Source of the DNA: Mycobacterium lepraemurium
GTDB lineage: Bacteria > Actinomycetota > Actinomycetes > Mycobacteriales > Mycobacteriaceae
Length of the DNA: 64,000 nt
Direction: 5' to 3'
Assembly (NCBI GenBank): GCA_002291465.1
Contig: CP021238.1
Span: forward strand, 930,001-994,000
The translations under genes were made by a program, and so were the position numbers. Shown one piece after another: positions 38,528 to 48,187 of this stretch. How positions within the stretch are numbered: the stretch's first letter is position 1; every line of letters starts with the position of its first letter. The notes below the pieces were generated by a model, which had not been told where the DNA came from, made no database searches, and saw only the letters and a program-made list of their open reading frames with translations.

Positions 38528-39596
38528 TCAATGATCCGATATTGACCAACAACGGGCGGCATCCGCCAACCCCTGGATCAGGGCGCCGGTCACCGGCGAT
38601 ATGCTGTCGTCGCCGGGCAGCGGGCTGCGCGGGCTGAGGCCCCGAACCCGCGCCGAGAGCTCCAGCTGGACTCCGCCGTCACGCGCCCGATTCACCGGGT
38701 TCGCCGGGTGCAGGCCGCGCAATTCGGCGAGGATGTCCTCGAGGTCGGTGATCACCCGGTATCCGCTCAGCCGGACGTGCCGGGCCAAATGATAGGCCAG
38801 CGCCCGGTTGCGTCCGCCGGCCAACAGTTGGGTGCTGCGACCGTCGCGGCCCTACCCGTGCAGCGACACCGCAACGTCGACGTGGTCGAGAAACTCGGCC
38901 AGCCGCGGCGACTCGGCCGGGTCGAACCGGGCCGACAGCAGGTGATGCGGATAGGCGGCGGGATGGTGTACCACGTACACCGACGCGCCGGCGGCCGCGG
39001 CGGCGCGTTCGGCGATCACGTCGGTCATCTCTTCCAGCCCGCCGCCGTGAATGGCCAAAAACCCGAAGACCGAACGCAATTTGCTGGACACAGTCACGCC
39101 GGTAACACGCAGCAGTTCCGAAAGTGGTTGCTGCTCAATACCATTCGAAGGAGACGTGGCTCGCGGACTGGGCCAGCCGGCGGGGTCCCAGCGGCGCAAG
39201 AAGTCGATCCAGCGTTGCGGCAACCCGTGCTGGGTGGCGCCGTCGACGATCTTGGGCAGGTAGTCCGGACGCGGCGGGCCCGGCGTCACCCGGTGGTCGA
39301 TGTACACCCAGGCCGGCGCCGGCCCGTCATCGGTGTGCACGGTGAGCCGGTCGCGCCGGTAGCGCACCGGCACCCCTTCTGCGCTGTCCAGGGTCGCCAA
39401 GTCGCCGTCGGAGATCCGCCACACCACGCCGTGCACCTGGTTGCCGGCCAGCGGTTCGACGGTGGTCACGCCGCGCTGATTGATCAGCCAATCGTGATCG
39501 GCCAGCACCGCGGGCCGCGGATCGGCCGCGTCGGGACAGCGCTGCGCCATCTGCCGTGCGCACAGGTTCGACCCGTATGCGAAGTATGAGGTGCCG
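38528..39596 (-). pseudogene. gamma-glutamylcyclotransferase / poly-gamma-glutamate hydrolase fusion (Rv0923c-like), decayed
   Basis: N-terminal GGCT domain (YFAYGSNLCARQMAQRCPDA, WRISDGDLATLDSAEGVPVR) is followed by a zinc-peptidase-like PGA-hydrolase domain (FGFLAIHGGGLEEMTDVIAE, VYVVHHPAAYPHHLLSARFD, DVAVSLHG). A TAG at 38852-38854 then replaces Tyr, before GRDGRSTQLLAGGRNRALAY and LHPANPVNRARDGGVQLELS. The N-terminus is also frameshifted near 39580, because the ATG does not read into YFAYGSN. Intact it would be about 355 aa. The fusion suggests concerted cleavage of gamma-glutamyl polymers or peptides. Confidence 0.7.
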
Positions 39597-39608
39597 GCGG
39601 GCCGGCAT

Positions 39609-40835
39609 TCAGCCGGTCACCGTCAGCCAGATGAGCACCATGTTCAGCAGACTAATCAAGATGCCGACGCCCCAGCCAAGAATCGTCGTGATGCGGTGGT
39701 TGGCGTCGGACCCCATCAGCTCGCGGTCGCTGGTCAGCTTGATCAACGGCAGCACCGCGAACGGTATCCCGAACGACAGCACCACCTGGGACAGCACCAG
39801 GGCTCGGGTGGTGTCGTATCCGACCGCCAGGATCAGCAGCGCGGGGCACAGCGTGATCAACCGGCGCACCACCATCGGAAGCGAGCGGTGCAGCAGCCCC
39901 TGCATGATCATGGCGCCGGCGTAGGCACCCACCGACGACGACGCCAGCCCGGAGGCGAGCAACCCCACGGCGAACATCACCGCGATGGTCGCGCCCAGCG
40001 TGTTGTGGATCGCGGAGTACGCGCCTTCGATCGAGGCGCTCACGTCGCGGTGCTGCAGGTTGGTGGCGGCGATCAGCAGCATCGCGGCGTTCACGGTGCC
40101 GGCCACCGCCATCGCCAGTACCACGTCCCAGCGGGTGACGCGCAGCAGCAGGCGGCGGTGCGGCCCCTCGTCGGGGTGCCCGTGCCGGTCTAGGACCAGC
40201 CCCGAATGCATGTACACCGCGTGCGGCATGACAGTGGCGCCCAGGATGGCGGCGGCCAGCAGCACACTCTCGGTGCCGCGGAACCTCGGGAGCAGCCCGG
40301 ACAGCACCGCCTCCGGGGGCGCGGTCTTGACGAAGAAACTGGCCGCGAACCCGATCGCGATGACCAGCAGCAGGCCGGTGATGACCCGTTCGAAGAGGAT
40401 CTGGCCGCGCCGGTCCTGGATGCTCAACAGCAGCAGCGCCACCACGCCGGTGATCAGCCCACCGGCCAGCAGCGGCAACCCGAACAGGATGTGCAAGGCG
40501 ATGGCCCCGCCGACCACCTCGGCCGCGTCGGTGGCGACGGCCACCAGCTCGGCCTGAACCCAATAGACCAGCCGCGCCGGACGGCTCATTCGCTTGCCGA
40601 TGGTTGCGGGCAGGGAGCGCCCGGTCACCAGCCCGAGCTTGGCCGACAGGTACTGCACCAGGCCGGCCAGGACGTTGGCGGCCACGATCACCCACAGCAG
40701 CAGGTAGCCGTATTGCGAGCCAGCGCTGACGTTGGCCGCGACATTTCCCGGGTCGACGTAGGCGATGGCGGCGACGAACGCGGGCCCGAGCAGATACCAG
40801 TTGCCCTTGAGCGAGCCCTGGGTGCGCTGCGCCAT
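39609..40835 (-). CDS. mntH: Nramp-type manganese/divalent-metal transporter MntH
   Basis: 408 aa from MAQRTQGSLKGNWYLLGPAF. Nramp hallmarks: DPGN in AYVDPGNVAANVSAGSQYGY (TM1), MPHAVYMHSGLVLDRHGHPD (TM6), and the transport signature between TM8 and TM9. About 11 helices, ending LLNMVLIWLTVTG. It imports Mn2+ (and Fe2+) with protons. An in-frame upstream ATG (MFDYPHFNLF, 40889) is possible, but AT-rich sequence there (ttaacttattcgcc) looks more like promoter. Intact within a decayed neighbourhood, so metal uptake is probably under selection. Confidence 0.9.
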   Translation of the reverse strand: MAQRTQGSLKGNWYLLGPAFVAAIAYVDPGNVAANVSAGSQYGYLLLWVIVAANVLAGLVQYLSAKLGLVTGRSLPATIGKRMSRPARLVYWVQAELVAVATDAAEVVGGAIALHILFGLPLLAGGLITGVVALLLLSIQDRRGQILFERVITGLLLVIAIGFAASFFVKTAPPEAVLSGLLPRFRGTESVLLAAAILGATVMPHAVYMHSGLVLDRHGHPDEGPHRRLLLRVTRWDVVLAMAVAGTVNAAMLLIAATNLQHRDVSASIEGAYSAIHNTLGATIAVMFAVGLLASGLASSSVGAYAGAMIMQGLLHRSLPMVVRRLITLCPALLILAVGYDTTRALVLSQVVLSFGIPFAVLPLIKLTSDRELMGSDANHRITTILGWGVGILISLLNMVLIWLTVTG

Positions 40836-40933
40836 CGTCGACCTCGATTCCCACCAGGCGAATAAGTTAAAGTGAGGGTAGTCGAACATTGCCGCCGTGC
40901 TGTCGGCGGCCACGGCGTTTCCGTCGTCGCGGC

Positions 40934-42011
40934 TTACTCGGGGCGGTAGAGGCCGCGCCCGGTGATCAGCGGCAGGTCCAGCGTCGTGACGATGCCCGGC
41001 GGGGCCGCCACCACCGCGGGGATCGCGTTGACCACCCGCATCGCGGTGGCCACCAAGCCGGCGTGGTTGTGATCGCCCTTGCGGCTGCTCAGGCAGATGT
41101 CCATGGCATACGACGGTTCGCCGGTGACCTCGATGCGGTAGGAGCCGCCGTGCTGCGCGGGCTGCGGCCAGTCGGGGCACAGGTCCTCGCGCAGCCGGGT
41201 GACGTGTTCGAGGACGACGACGGGACGGCCGTCGACCATCCCGAATACCTCGAAGCGCAGCGCCGCGGCGGTGCTCTTGGCGATGTGACCCGACGCGATG
41301 TCGAAGTCTTCGGGTGCGGGCACCCGCACGTGCTGCTGGGTGACCTCGTCGAGCAAAACACCCAGTCCCGCCGCCAATTGCCGCACCATCGATCCCCAGG
41401 CGAGGCTGAGCACGCCGGGCTGCAGCAGCATCGGGACGTCGTCCAGCGGCTTACCGAATCCCATCACGCCGAACATGACCGCGGCGCTGTCGTAGGTCGC
41501 GTAGTCGACGATCTCCATGCACCGGATCTGCTGGATGCTCTGGCAGGTGCCGGCGAGCGCCAGCGGCAGCAGGTCGTTGGCGAAGCCGGGATCGATACCG
41601 TTGACGTACAGGCTCGAATTGCCTTGCTGCGCAGCCTCTTCCAGCGTCTTGATCAGCTCGTCGGGGATGACCTGCCACGGATACTGCAAGAAGACCGGAC
41701 CGCTGCCGACGATGTTGATGCCGGCGGCCAGGACGCGCCGGTAGTCATCGAGCGCCTCGGGCAACCGATTGTCGGCCAGCGCGTTGTACACCGCGCAGCG
41801 CGGTCCGGTAGCCAGCACCGCGTCCAGGTCGGTGCTGGCGAGCATCCCCGTCGGCTGCGCCAGCCCGGCGAGTTCTGCCGCGTCTTTGCCGGCCTTGGAG
41901 TCCGAGGACACCCAGACGCCGGTCAGTTCGAAATTGCGGATCCGTGATCAGCGCCCGCAGCGCATGGATACCGACGTTGCCGGTGTCGAGCTGGACGACG
42001 GGTATGGGCAT
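40934..42011 (-). pseudogene. dihydrodipicolinate-reductase-like NAD(P)-binding protein (Rv0926c-like), frameshifted
   Basis: [27 protein letters not shown] is cut by an extra T near 41934 (caattt for caatt). The rest ([20 protein letters not shown] ... YRIEVTGEPSYAMDICLSSR, ITGRGLYRPE) reads in another frame for 325 codons. Intact length about 358 aa as in Rv0926c. The fold is DapB-like N-terminal (GNVG dinucleotide motif); the reaction is unknown. Sits directly after the SDR gene in an operon-like pair. Confidence 0.8.
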
Positions 42012-42035
42012 GACGTGCTCCTCAGCGGTCGGGGG

Positions 42036-42828
42036 GCACAGGTCCGGGACGGGGATGTCGAGGTTGGGGTAGGTCAGCCCGCCGTCCACCTCCAGCGTCT
42101 TGCCGGTCGAGAACTCCCCGGCCGGGGACGCCAAATACACTGCGGCAGCGGCGATGTCGACGGGGTCACCGAGACGGCGCAGCGGGGTGGCCTTCTCCAT
42201 CGGCGCCCGCAGCTCGTCGTTGGAGGCCACCACGTCGAGCGCGGAGGTGAGGATCGAGCACGGCGCGATCGCGTTGACCCGAATCCGCGGGCACAGATCC
42301 AGGGCGGTCAGCCGGGTGTAGTGCGACAGCGCGGCCTTGGCCGTGCCGTAGGCCGCGAAACCCCGCCCGGCCAGCCGGCCCATGGTCGAGGTGATGTTGA
42401 TGATGTTCCCGCCGCCGGAGTGCTCCAGCATCAGCGGCACGGCCGCCACGGTGAGCGCGTGGGCGGTGGCGACGTTGAAGGTGAAGGCGTCCTTGAGATC
42501 CTTCGTCGAGGTGGTCAGCAGCGTGTTGGGCATGGTGCCGCCGACGTTGTTGACGACGATGTCTAGTTCCCCGAAGGCCTCGACGGCCCGGCCGGCCAGC
42601 TCCGCGGTGGACTCGGGATGCGCCAGGTCGGCGGCCACCACATGCGCCCGACGACCGGCGGCGCGGACCTGCGCGGCGACGGCTTCTAGTTGCGATTCGG
42701 TGCGCGAGGCGATCAGAACGTCCGCGCCGGCCTCGGCGAAGGCAACCGCGATGGCCGCCCCGAGGCCGCGGCCCGCTACCCGTGATGACGGCGACTTTGT
42801 CGTCGAGGCGGAACCTGTCAAGGATCAT
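42036..42828 (-). pseudogene. short-chain dehydrogenase/reductase (Rv0927c-like), frameshifted and without its stop
   Basis: [19 protein letters not shown] is broken by an extra G near 42780, exactly inside the TGxxxGxG cofactor motif; [20 protein letters not shown] continues in the next frame. Catalytic residues are present downstream: [15 protein letters not shown]-x-x-x-K in [13 protein letters not shown], and [10 protein letters not shown]. The frame does not end after [10 protein letters not shown], where codon 42036-42038 is TGC and a TGA is likely to have stood; it continues into the Rv0926c-like gene in the same frame. Confidence 0.75.
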
Positions 42829-43320
42829 GGCGGTCTCTTTTCTTTCGGTGTCAGCCGACACGGTAGCAAGCCACGCCGTCCCGGATCCGGGCATTTCTGG
42901 AACAGGTTCTACTTTTCCTCCGGCGCCGCTCACGCGCCGCCCGGCGCTACCGCCGGTTGCGCGCCGTGCGCACCGGCAACGGTGCCGGACCCGCGGCCTC
43001 GGGAAACGGCTTGAGGGCCAACCTGTTTGGTGCCAGGGCGCCGCGGTGCGGCTCCGCTCGGCGAGCCGACCGACCGCCCGCGGCGGGCCGATCCGTAACA
43101 CCCTCGCTTTGCTTTGCTGTCATGCCCCGGCTATTCGGCGTAGCGCCGGCTTCTGCCGACTTCGACGCGGCGTGTTGCGGCGTTCAGCGAAGGCCGCGGA
43201 CAGTTTGCTCATAGTTAACCTTGTTACTGTTAGCTTCGTGGCTGCGAGACGGGCTGGTCGGCACGCTGTTGCCGGTGGACCGGCGGCGAAAATGTTTCAT
43301 CCCTACCGTGAGGAAGCGAA
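42829..43320. other. pstS3 upstream region
   Basis: 492 bp without a supported gene. Near 43212-43234 a cluster of three GTTA words (gttaaccttgttactgttag) stands about 90-110 bp upstream of the pstS3 start, in an otherwise GC-rich region. This is a candidate site for the phosphate regulator RegX3 or for the promoter. The RBS AGGAAG lies 5-6 nt before the TTG. Confidence 0.4.
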
Positions 43321-44430
43321 TTGAAACTCAACCGATTTGGTGCCGTGCTGAGCGTCTTGAGTGCTGGCGCGCTGGTGTTGTCGGGATGCGGAAACGATAA
43401 CAACGGGGCCGGCGCCGGAGCCGGCGGCTCGTCGTCGAGCAAGGTGAGCTGCGGTGGCAAGAAGGCGCTCAAGGCCAGCGGCTCGACCGCCCAGGCCAAC
43501 GCGATGACCCGCTTCGTCAACGCCTTCGAACAGGCCTGCCCCGGCCGGCCACTGAACTACACGGCCAACGGTTCCGGTGCCGGGATCAGCGAATTCAACG
43601 GCAAGCAAACCGATTTCGGTGGTTCCGACTCGCCGCTGGCGCCCAGTGAATACGCCGCGGTGCAGCAGCGTTGCGGCTCGCCGGCCTGGAATCTGCCGGT
43701 GGTTTTCGGCCCGATCGCCATCACCTACAACGTCGCCGGGCTGAACTCGCTGAACCTGGACGGCGCGACCGCCGCCAAAATCTTCAACGGCGCCATCACG
43801 ACGTGGAATGACCCTGGGATCCAGGCGCTCAACCCCGGCGTCGCCCTGCCCGCCGAGCCGATTCACGTCGTCTTCCGCAACGACGAATCCGGCACCACCG
43901 ACAATTTCCAGAAATATCTCGATGCCGCCGCCGACGGCGCCTGGGGCAAGGGCGCCGGCAAGACCTTCAAGGGTGGCGTCGGCGAGGGAGCCAAGGGTAA
44001 CGACGGCACCTCGGCGGCGATTAAGGCCACCGAAGGGTCCATCACCTACAACGAGTGGTCGTTCGCTCAGGCGCAGAAGCTGAACATGGCCAAGATCATC
44101 ACGTCGTCCGGTCCGGACGCGGTGGTGATCAGCGCCGACTCGGTGGGCAAGACGATCGCGGGAGCCAAGATCTCCGGCCAGGGCAACGATCTGGTGCTCG
44201 ACACCCTGTCGTTCTACAAGCCCACCCAGGCCGGGTCGTACCCGATCGTGCTGGCCACCTACGAGATCGTGTGCTCGAAGTACCCCGACCCCCAGGTCGG
44301 CACGGCGGTCAAGGCGTTCCTGCAGAGCACCGTCGGCGCCGGCCAGAACGGTCTGGCCGACAACGGCTACATCCCGATCCCCGACGCCTTCAAGTCGAGA
44401 CTGTCTGCTGCCATCGACGCGATCACCTAA
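43321..44430 (+). CDS. pstS3: phosphate-binding lipoprotein PstS3
   Basis: 369 aa with TTG start after AGGAAG. Lipobox LSG-C near residue 22 ([13 protein letters not shown]) for lipidation and anchoring. Phosphate-binding loops: [38 protein letters not shown], and [18 protein letters not shown]. Binds inorganic phosphate outside the membrane and delivers it to PstC/PstA. First gene of pstS3-pstC2-pstA1, expected to be induced by phosphate starvation via SenX3-RegX3. Intact. Confidence 0.93.
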   Translation: MKLNRFGAVLSVLSAGALVLSGCGNDNNGAGAGAGGSSSSKVSCGGKKALKASGSTAQANAMTRFVNAFEQACPGRPLNYTANGSGAGISEFNGKQTDFGGSDSPLAPSEYAAVQQRCGSPAWNLPVVFGPIAITYNVAGLNSLNLDGATAAKIFNGAITTWNDPGIQALNPGVALPAEPIHVVFRNDESGTTDNFQKYLDAAADGAWGKGAGKTFKGGVGEGAKGNDGTSAAIKATEGSITYNEWSFAQAQKLNMAKIITSSGPDAVVISADSVGKTIAGAKISGQGNDLVLDTLSFYKPTQAGSYPIVLATYEIVCSKYPDPQVGTAVKAFLQSTVGAGQNGLADNGYIPIPDAFKSRLSAAIDAIT

Positions 44431-44436
44431 CCTGAG

Positions 44437-45423
44437 GTGGTCGTGACACGAGGAACAGCAACCGCGCAACTGCCCGCACCGACGACGCTGAACGCGCGGG
44501 TATCGCGGCGGGGCGACCGGCTGTTCAAGGCGATCGCCGCCGCCGCCGGGTTCACGATCGTGGTCGCGATCGCGTTGATCGCGGTGTTCCTGTTGCTGCG
44601 TGCCGTTCCGTCGTTGCGCGTCAACCACGCGAACTTCTTCACCAGCGCCCAGTTCAGCACCAGCGACCCGCATCGGCTTGCGTTCGGCATCCGCGACCTG
44701 CTCATGGTCACGGTGCTCAGTTCGGTCAGCGCGCTGGTGCTGGCCGTCCCCATCGCGGTCGGTATCGCGGTGTTTCTCACCCAGTACGCGCCCAGACGAC
44801 TGGCCCGCCCGTTTGGCGCGATCGTCGACCTGCTCGCCGCGGTGCCGTCGATCATCTTCGGGCTGTGGGGAATTTTCGTGCTGGCCCCCCAGCTCGAGCA
44901 GGTGGCGGCGTTCCTCAACCGCCACCTGGGATGGTTCTTCCTGTTCAAAACCGGCAACGTGTCGTTGGCCGGCGGCGGCACCATCTTCACCACCGGCGTC
45001 GTGCTCTCGGTGATGATCTTGCCGATCGTCACGTCGGTGTCCCGCGAGGTCTTTCGGCAGACCCCGCACATCCAGATGGAAGCCGCACAGGCCCTGGGCG
45101 CCACCAAGTGGGAGGTGGTGCGGATGACGGTGCTGCCGTTCGGCCGCAGCGGCGTGATCGCGGCCTCGATGGTCGGGCTGGGCCGGGCCCTGGGCGAGAC
45201 GGTGGCCGTGCTGATCATCTTGCGGTCGGCGGCCCGTCCGGGGCACTGGTCACTGTTCGACGGCGGCTACACGTTCGCCTCCAAGATCGCCTCGGCGGCC
45301 GCGGAGTTCAGCTCGCCGCTGCCCACCGGCGCCTACATCTCGGCGGGATTCGCGCTGTTCGTTTTGACGTTCATCGTCAACGCGCTGGCGCGGGCGATCG
45401 CCGGCGGCAAGGTCAACGGATGA
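44437..45423 (+). CDS. pstC2: phosphate ABC transporter permease PstC2
   Basis: 328 aa, GTG start (a second GTG at 44443 is equally possible). Six transmembrane helices typical of PstC ([58 protein letters not shown]). The EAA loop that contacts the ATPase is [20 protein letters not shown]. Stop overlaps the pstA1 ATG (ATGA). Intact. Confidence 0.9.
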   Translation: MVVTRGTATAQLPAPTTLNARVSRRGDRLFKAIAAAAGFTIVVAIALIAVFLLLRAVPSLRVNHANFFTSAQFSTSDPHRLAFGIRDLLMVTVLSSVSALVLAVPIAVGIAVFLTQYAPRRLARPFGAIVDLLAAVPSIIFGLWGIFVLAPQLEQVAAFLNRHLGWFFLFKTGNVSLAGGGTIFTTGVVLSVMILPIVTSVSREVFRQTPHIQMEAAQALGATKWEVVRMTVLPFGRSGVIAASMVGLGRALGETVAVLIILRSAARPGHWSLFDGGYTFASKIASAAAEFSSPLPTGAYISAGFALFVLTFIVNALARAIAGGKVNG

Positions 45424-46427
45424 CCCGCGCCGTCGACGCGCTCGACCGGCCGGTCAAGACCGAGGTGTTCCGGCCGCTGAGTGTGCGGCGCCGGATCACC
45501 AACAACGCCGCGACGATCTTCTTCCTCGGTTCGTTCGTCGTCGCGCTGGTGCCGTTGATTTGGGTGCTGTCGGTGGTGCTGGAACGGGGCTGGTACGCCG
45601 TTACCCGTTCGGGGTGGTGGACCCACTCGCTGCACGGCGTGCTGCCCGAGCAGTTCGCCGGCGGCGTCTACCACGCGCTGTACGGGACGGTGGTGCAAGC
45701 CGGGGTGGCCGCCGCCATGGCCGTGCCGTTGGGCCTGATGACCGCGGTCTTCCTGGTCGAATACGGGTCCGGCCGGCTCGGGCGGCTGACGACCTTCATG
45801 GTCGACGTGCTCGCCGGGGTGCCCTCGATCGTGGCGGCGCTGTTCATCTTCAGCCTCTGGATCGCCACGCTGGGCTTCCAGCAGAGCTCGTTCGCCGTCT
45901 CGCTGGCCCTGGTGTTGTTGATGCTGCCGGTGGTGGTGCGTTCGGCTGAGGAGATGCTGCGGTTGGTGCCCGACGACCTGCGCGAAGCCAGCTATGCGCT
46001 GGGCGTGCCGCAATGGAAGACCATCGTGCACATCGTGTTCCCCATCGCGATGCCCGGCATCGTGTCGGGCATCCTGTTGTCCATCGCGCGGGTGATCGGG
46101 GAAACCGCGCCGGTGCTGGTGCTGGTCGGCTACAGCCGATCGATCAACCTGGACATCTTCCACGGCAACATGGCCTCGCTGCCGTTGCTGATCTACACCG
46201 AACTGACCAACCCCGAACACGCCGGCTTCCTGCGGATCTGGGGTGCGGCGCTGACCCTGATCATCATCGTCGCGGTGATCAACGTCGTCGCCGCGGCCAC
46301 CCGATTCCTGGCCGGCCGGCCGGCGCTGTCGGCGCCAGGACCTCGAAGCCGCCTTCTTGGCTGCGCCCTTCTTCGCGGGTGCCTTCTTGGCGGCGGTCTT
46401 CTTGGCGGCGGTCTTCTTGGCGGGTGA
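45420..46427 (+). CDS. pstA1: phosphate ABC transporter permease PstA1, altered C-terminus
   Basis: 335 codons from [20 protein letters not shown]. PstA helices and EAA loop ([20 protein letters not shown]) are intact up to [17 protein letters not shown]. After that the frame runs into the antisense of the convergent ku gene ([15 protein letters not shown]...) and stops only at 46425-46427. The native 3' end, stop and the intergenic spacer seem to have been deleted near 46320-46345. The permease core is complete, so it may still work with a ~25-residue foreign tail. No pstB follows; the ATPase must come from elsewhere. Confidence 0.8.
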   Translation: MTRAVDALDRPVKTEVFRPLSVRRRITNNAATIFFLGSFVVALVPLIWVLSVVLERGWYAVTRSGWWTHSLHGVLPEQFAGGVYHALYGTVVQAGVAAAMAVPLGLMTAVFLVEYGSGRLGRLTTFMVDVLAGVPSIVAALFIFSLWIATLGFQQSSFAVSLALVLLMLPVVVRSAEEMLRLVPDDLREASYALGVPQWKTIVHIVFPIAMPGIVSGILLSIARVIGETAPVLVLVGYSRSINLDIFHGNMASLPLLIYTELTNPEHAGFLRIWGAALTLIIIVAVINVVAAATRFLAGRPALSAPGPRSRLLGCALLRGCLLGGGLLGGGLLGG

Positions 46428-47243
46428 CTTCTTCGCCGGCGCCTTGCCGTCCCCCGAGCGGGCCTTCACGCTGGCCTCCAGCTTGGCCAGCAGGTCGGAG
46501 ACGTCCTCGGTCTCGTCCAGCTGCTTGGGTTGCTCCTCGGTGGTAAACGCTTCTCCGCCTTCGAGTTTGGCCTGAACCAGCTCGTGCAGCTGCTCCTGGT
46601 AGTCGTCGTGGTAGCGGTCGGGGTTGAAGTCTTCGGTCATCGACTCCACCACCTGGCCGGCCATCTTCAATTCGGCCGGCTTGATCTCGACCTTCTTGTC
46701 CAGGATGGGGAAGCCCGGGTCGCGGATCTCGTCGGGCCACAACAAGGTGTGGATCACCATCACGTCGCGCTTGCCGAAGTCCTTGACCCGCAAGGCCGCC
46801 AGCCGCGTGTTGTTGCGCAGCGTGAAATGCACGATCGCCATCCGGTCCGTCTCCGCGAGTGTCTTGGCAAGCAGCACATACGATTTCGGGGACTTCGAAT
46901 CCGGTTCCAGAAAATAGCTGCGGCCGAACAGCATCGGGTCCACCTCGTTGGCCGGGACGAACTCGAGCACCTCGATCTCACGGCTGCGTTCTTCGGGCAA
47001 GGTGGCGATGTCGTCGTCGGTGATGATCACCATCTGGCCGTCGTCGGATTCGCAGGCCCGGGCGATGTCGCGGTACTCGACGACCTCCCCGTCCAGCTCG
47101 CACACCCGCTGGTACCGGATGCGGCCGTTGTCCTTGGCATGTACCTGGTGGAACTTGATGTCGTGGTCTTCGGTCGCGCTGTACACCTTGACCGGGACGT
47201 TCACCAGCCCGAACGCGATGGAACCCTTCCAGATGGAGCGCAT
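46330..47243 (-). CDS. ku: DNA end-binding protein Ku, C-terminus fused to antisense pstA1 sequence
   Basis: From MRSIWKGSIAFGLVNVPVKV the bacterial Ku core is complete: KFHQVHAKDNGRIRYQRVCE, SYFLEPDSKSPKSYVLLAKT, GKRDVMVIHTLLWPDEIRDP. The Lys/Ala-rich tail ([20 protein letters not shown]) of mycobacterial Ku follows. The original stop is gone, and the frame stays open through the pstA1 antisense strand to 45333, giving a 636-codon reading frame. Ku bridges DNA ends and recruits LigD in non-homologous end joining. The core should dimerise normally; a ~330-residue junk tail could destabilise it. Confidence 0.85.
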
Positions 47244-47280
47244 GTAAGTCAGTATGCCCACACCACCCCCGGATAAGCGT

Positions 47281-48187
47281 CTAACGACGCAAAGCGGCCT
47301 GCACAGCGGCCCGATCCGGCAGGTCGGCCCCGGCGCGCGATGGTCAGCGCCGACGACAGGCTGGCCGCGTCGAGCGCCGAGGTCAGGATGTCGATCCCGA
47401 TGTCCCGCAGCGCGCCGCGCCGGTCGCTGCCCAGCAACCCCGCTTCCCACAGCGCGTCGAGCAGCCCGGCCATGAAGGAGTCGCCGGCGCCGACCGTGTC
47501 GACCACCCGCACCGCCCGGGTCGGCACCCGGGTGGTTCCGGCCGCGTAATAGCCCACCGCGCCTCGGTCGGCCATCGTCACCGCTACGACGGCCGGACCC
47601 AGCCCCAGCCAGGTCTGCGCGAGCTGCTCGGGCGATCGGTCGGGATCGATCCAGTGCAGATCCTCCGCGCTGACCTTCACGATATCGCTGCGCTCGACGA
47701 GATGCTCGATGCGCGACACCGCCAGTTCCCGGCCGGCGATCAGCGACGGCCGCACGTTCGGGTCGAACGTGACGGTGGCCGACACGCGGTAGGTGTCGAT
47801 CAACGCCGCGACCGCCAGACAGCCCGGATCCCGCACCGCGGCAATGGATCCGGTATGTACGAACAGCGGGGGCGCCACCGGCGGTGTCCCGGAAAGCCGC
47901 CAGTCCAGATCGAACTCGTAGTCGGCCGAACCGTCGGCCGCGATGGTCGACCGTGCCGTCGCCGTGCGCTCGGCGGCCCGGATTTCCTAAACCAGCTGCA
48001 CCCCAGCGTCTTTCAGGTAGGCGGCGATACGCCGGCCATGGTCGTCGTCGGCGAGGTAGGTCAGGAAGTCGACGTCGCGGCCCAGCCGGCCCAGTCCGAC
48101 AGCGACGTTGAGCGGGCTGCCGCCGACATACTCGGCATCCTCGACGATGTCGATCAGTGACTCACCGATCACCAGCCCGCGGGTCAT
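47281..48187 (-). pseudogene. PfkB-family sugar kinase, inactivated
   Basis: MTRGLVIGESLIDIVEDAEY and GGSPLNVAVGLGRLGRDVDF lead to a TAG at 47987-47989 (GVQLV-*). The same frame continues AAERTATARSTIAADGSADY through the ATP/catalytic motif DTVGAGDSFMAGLLDALW. Near 47335 a two-base loss (gcgcgcc) shifts the last ~20 residues; the native end AGADLPDRAAVQAALRR stops at 47281. Ribokinase/fructokinase family, expected to phosphorylate the ketose produced by the neighbouring dehydrogenases. Overlaps the upstream dehydrogenase by 4 bp (ATGA). Confidence 0.85.

Noticed and set aside
46327..46427. Gly/Leu-rich tail of PstA1 as a functional domain
   Set aside because: It is the exact antisense of the Lys/Ala repeats of Ku.
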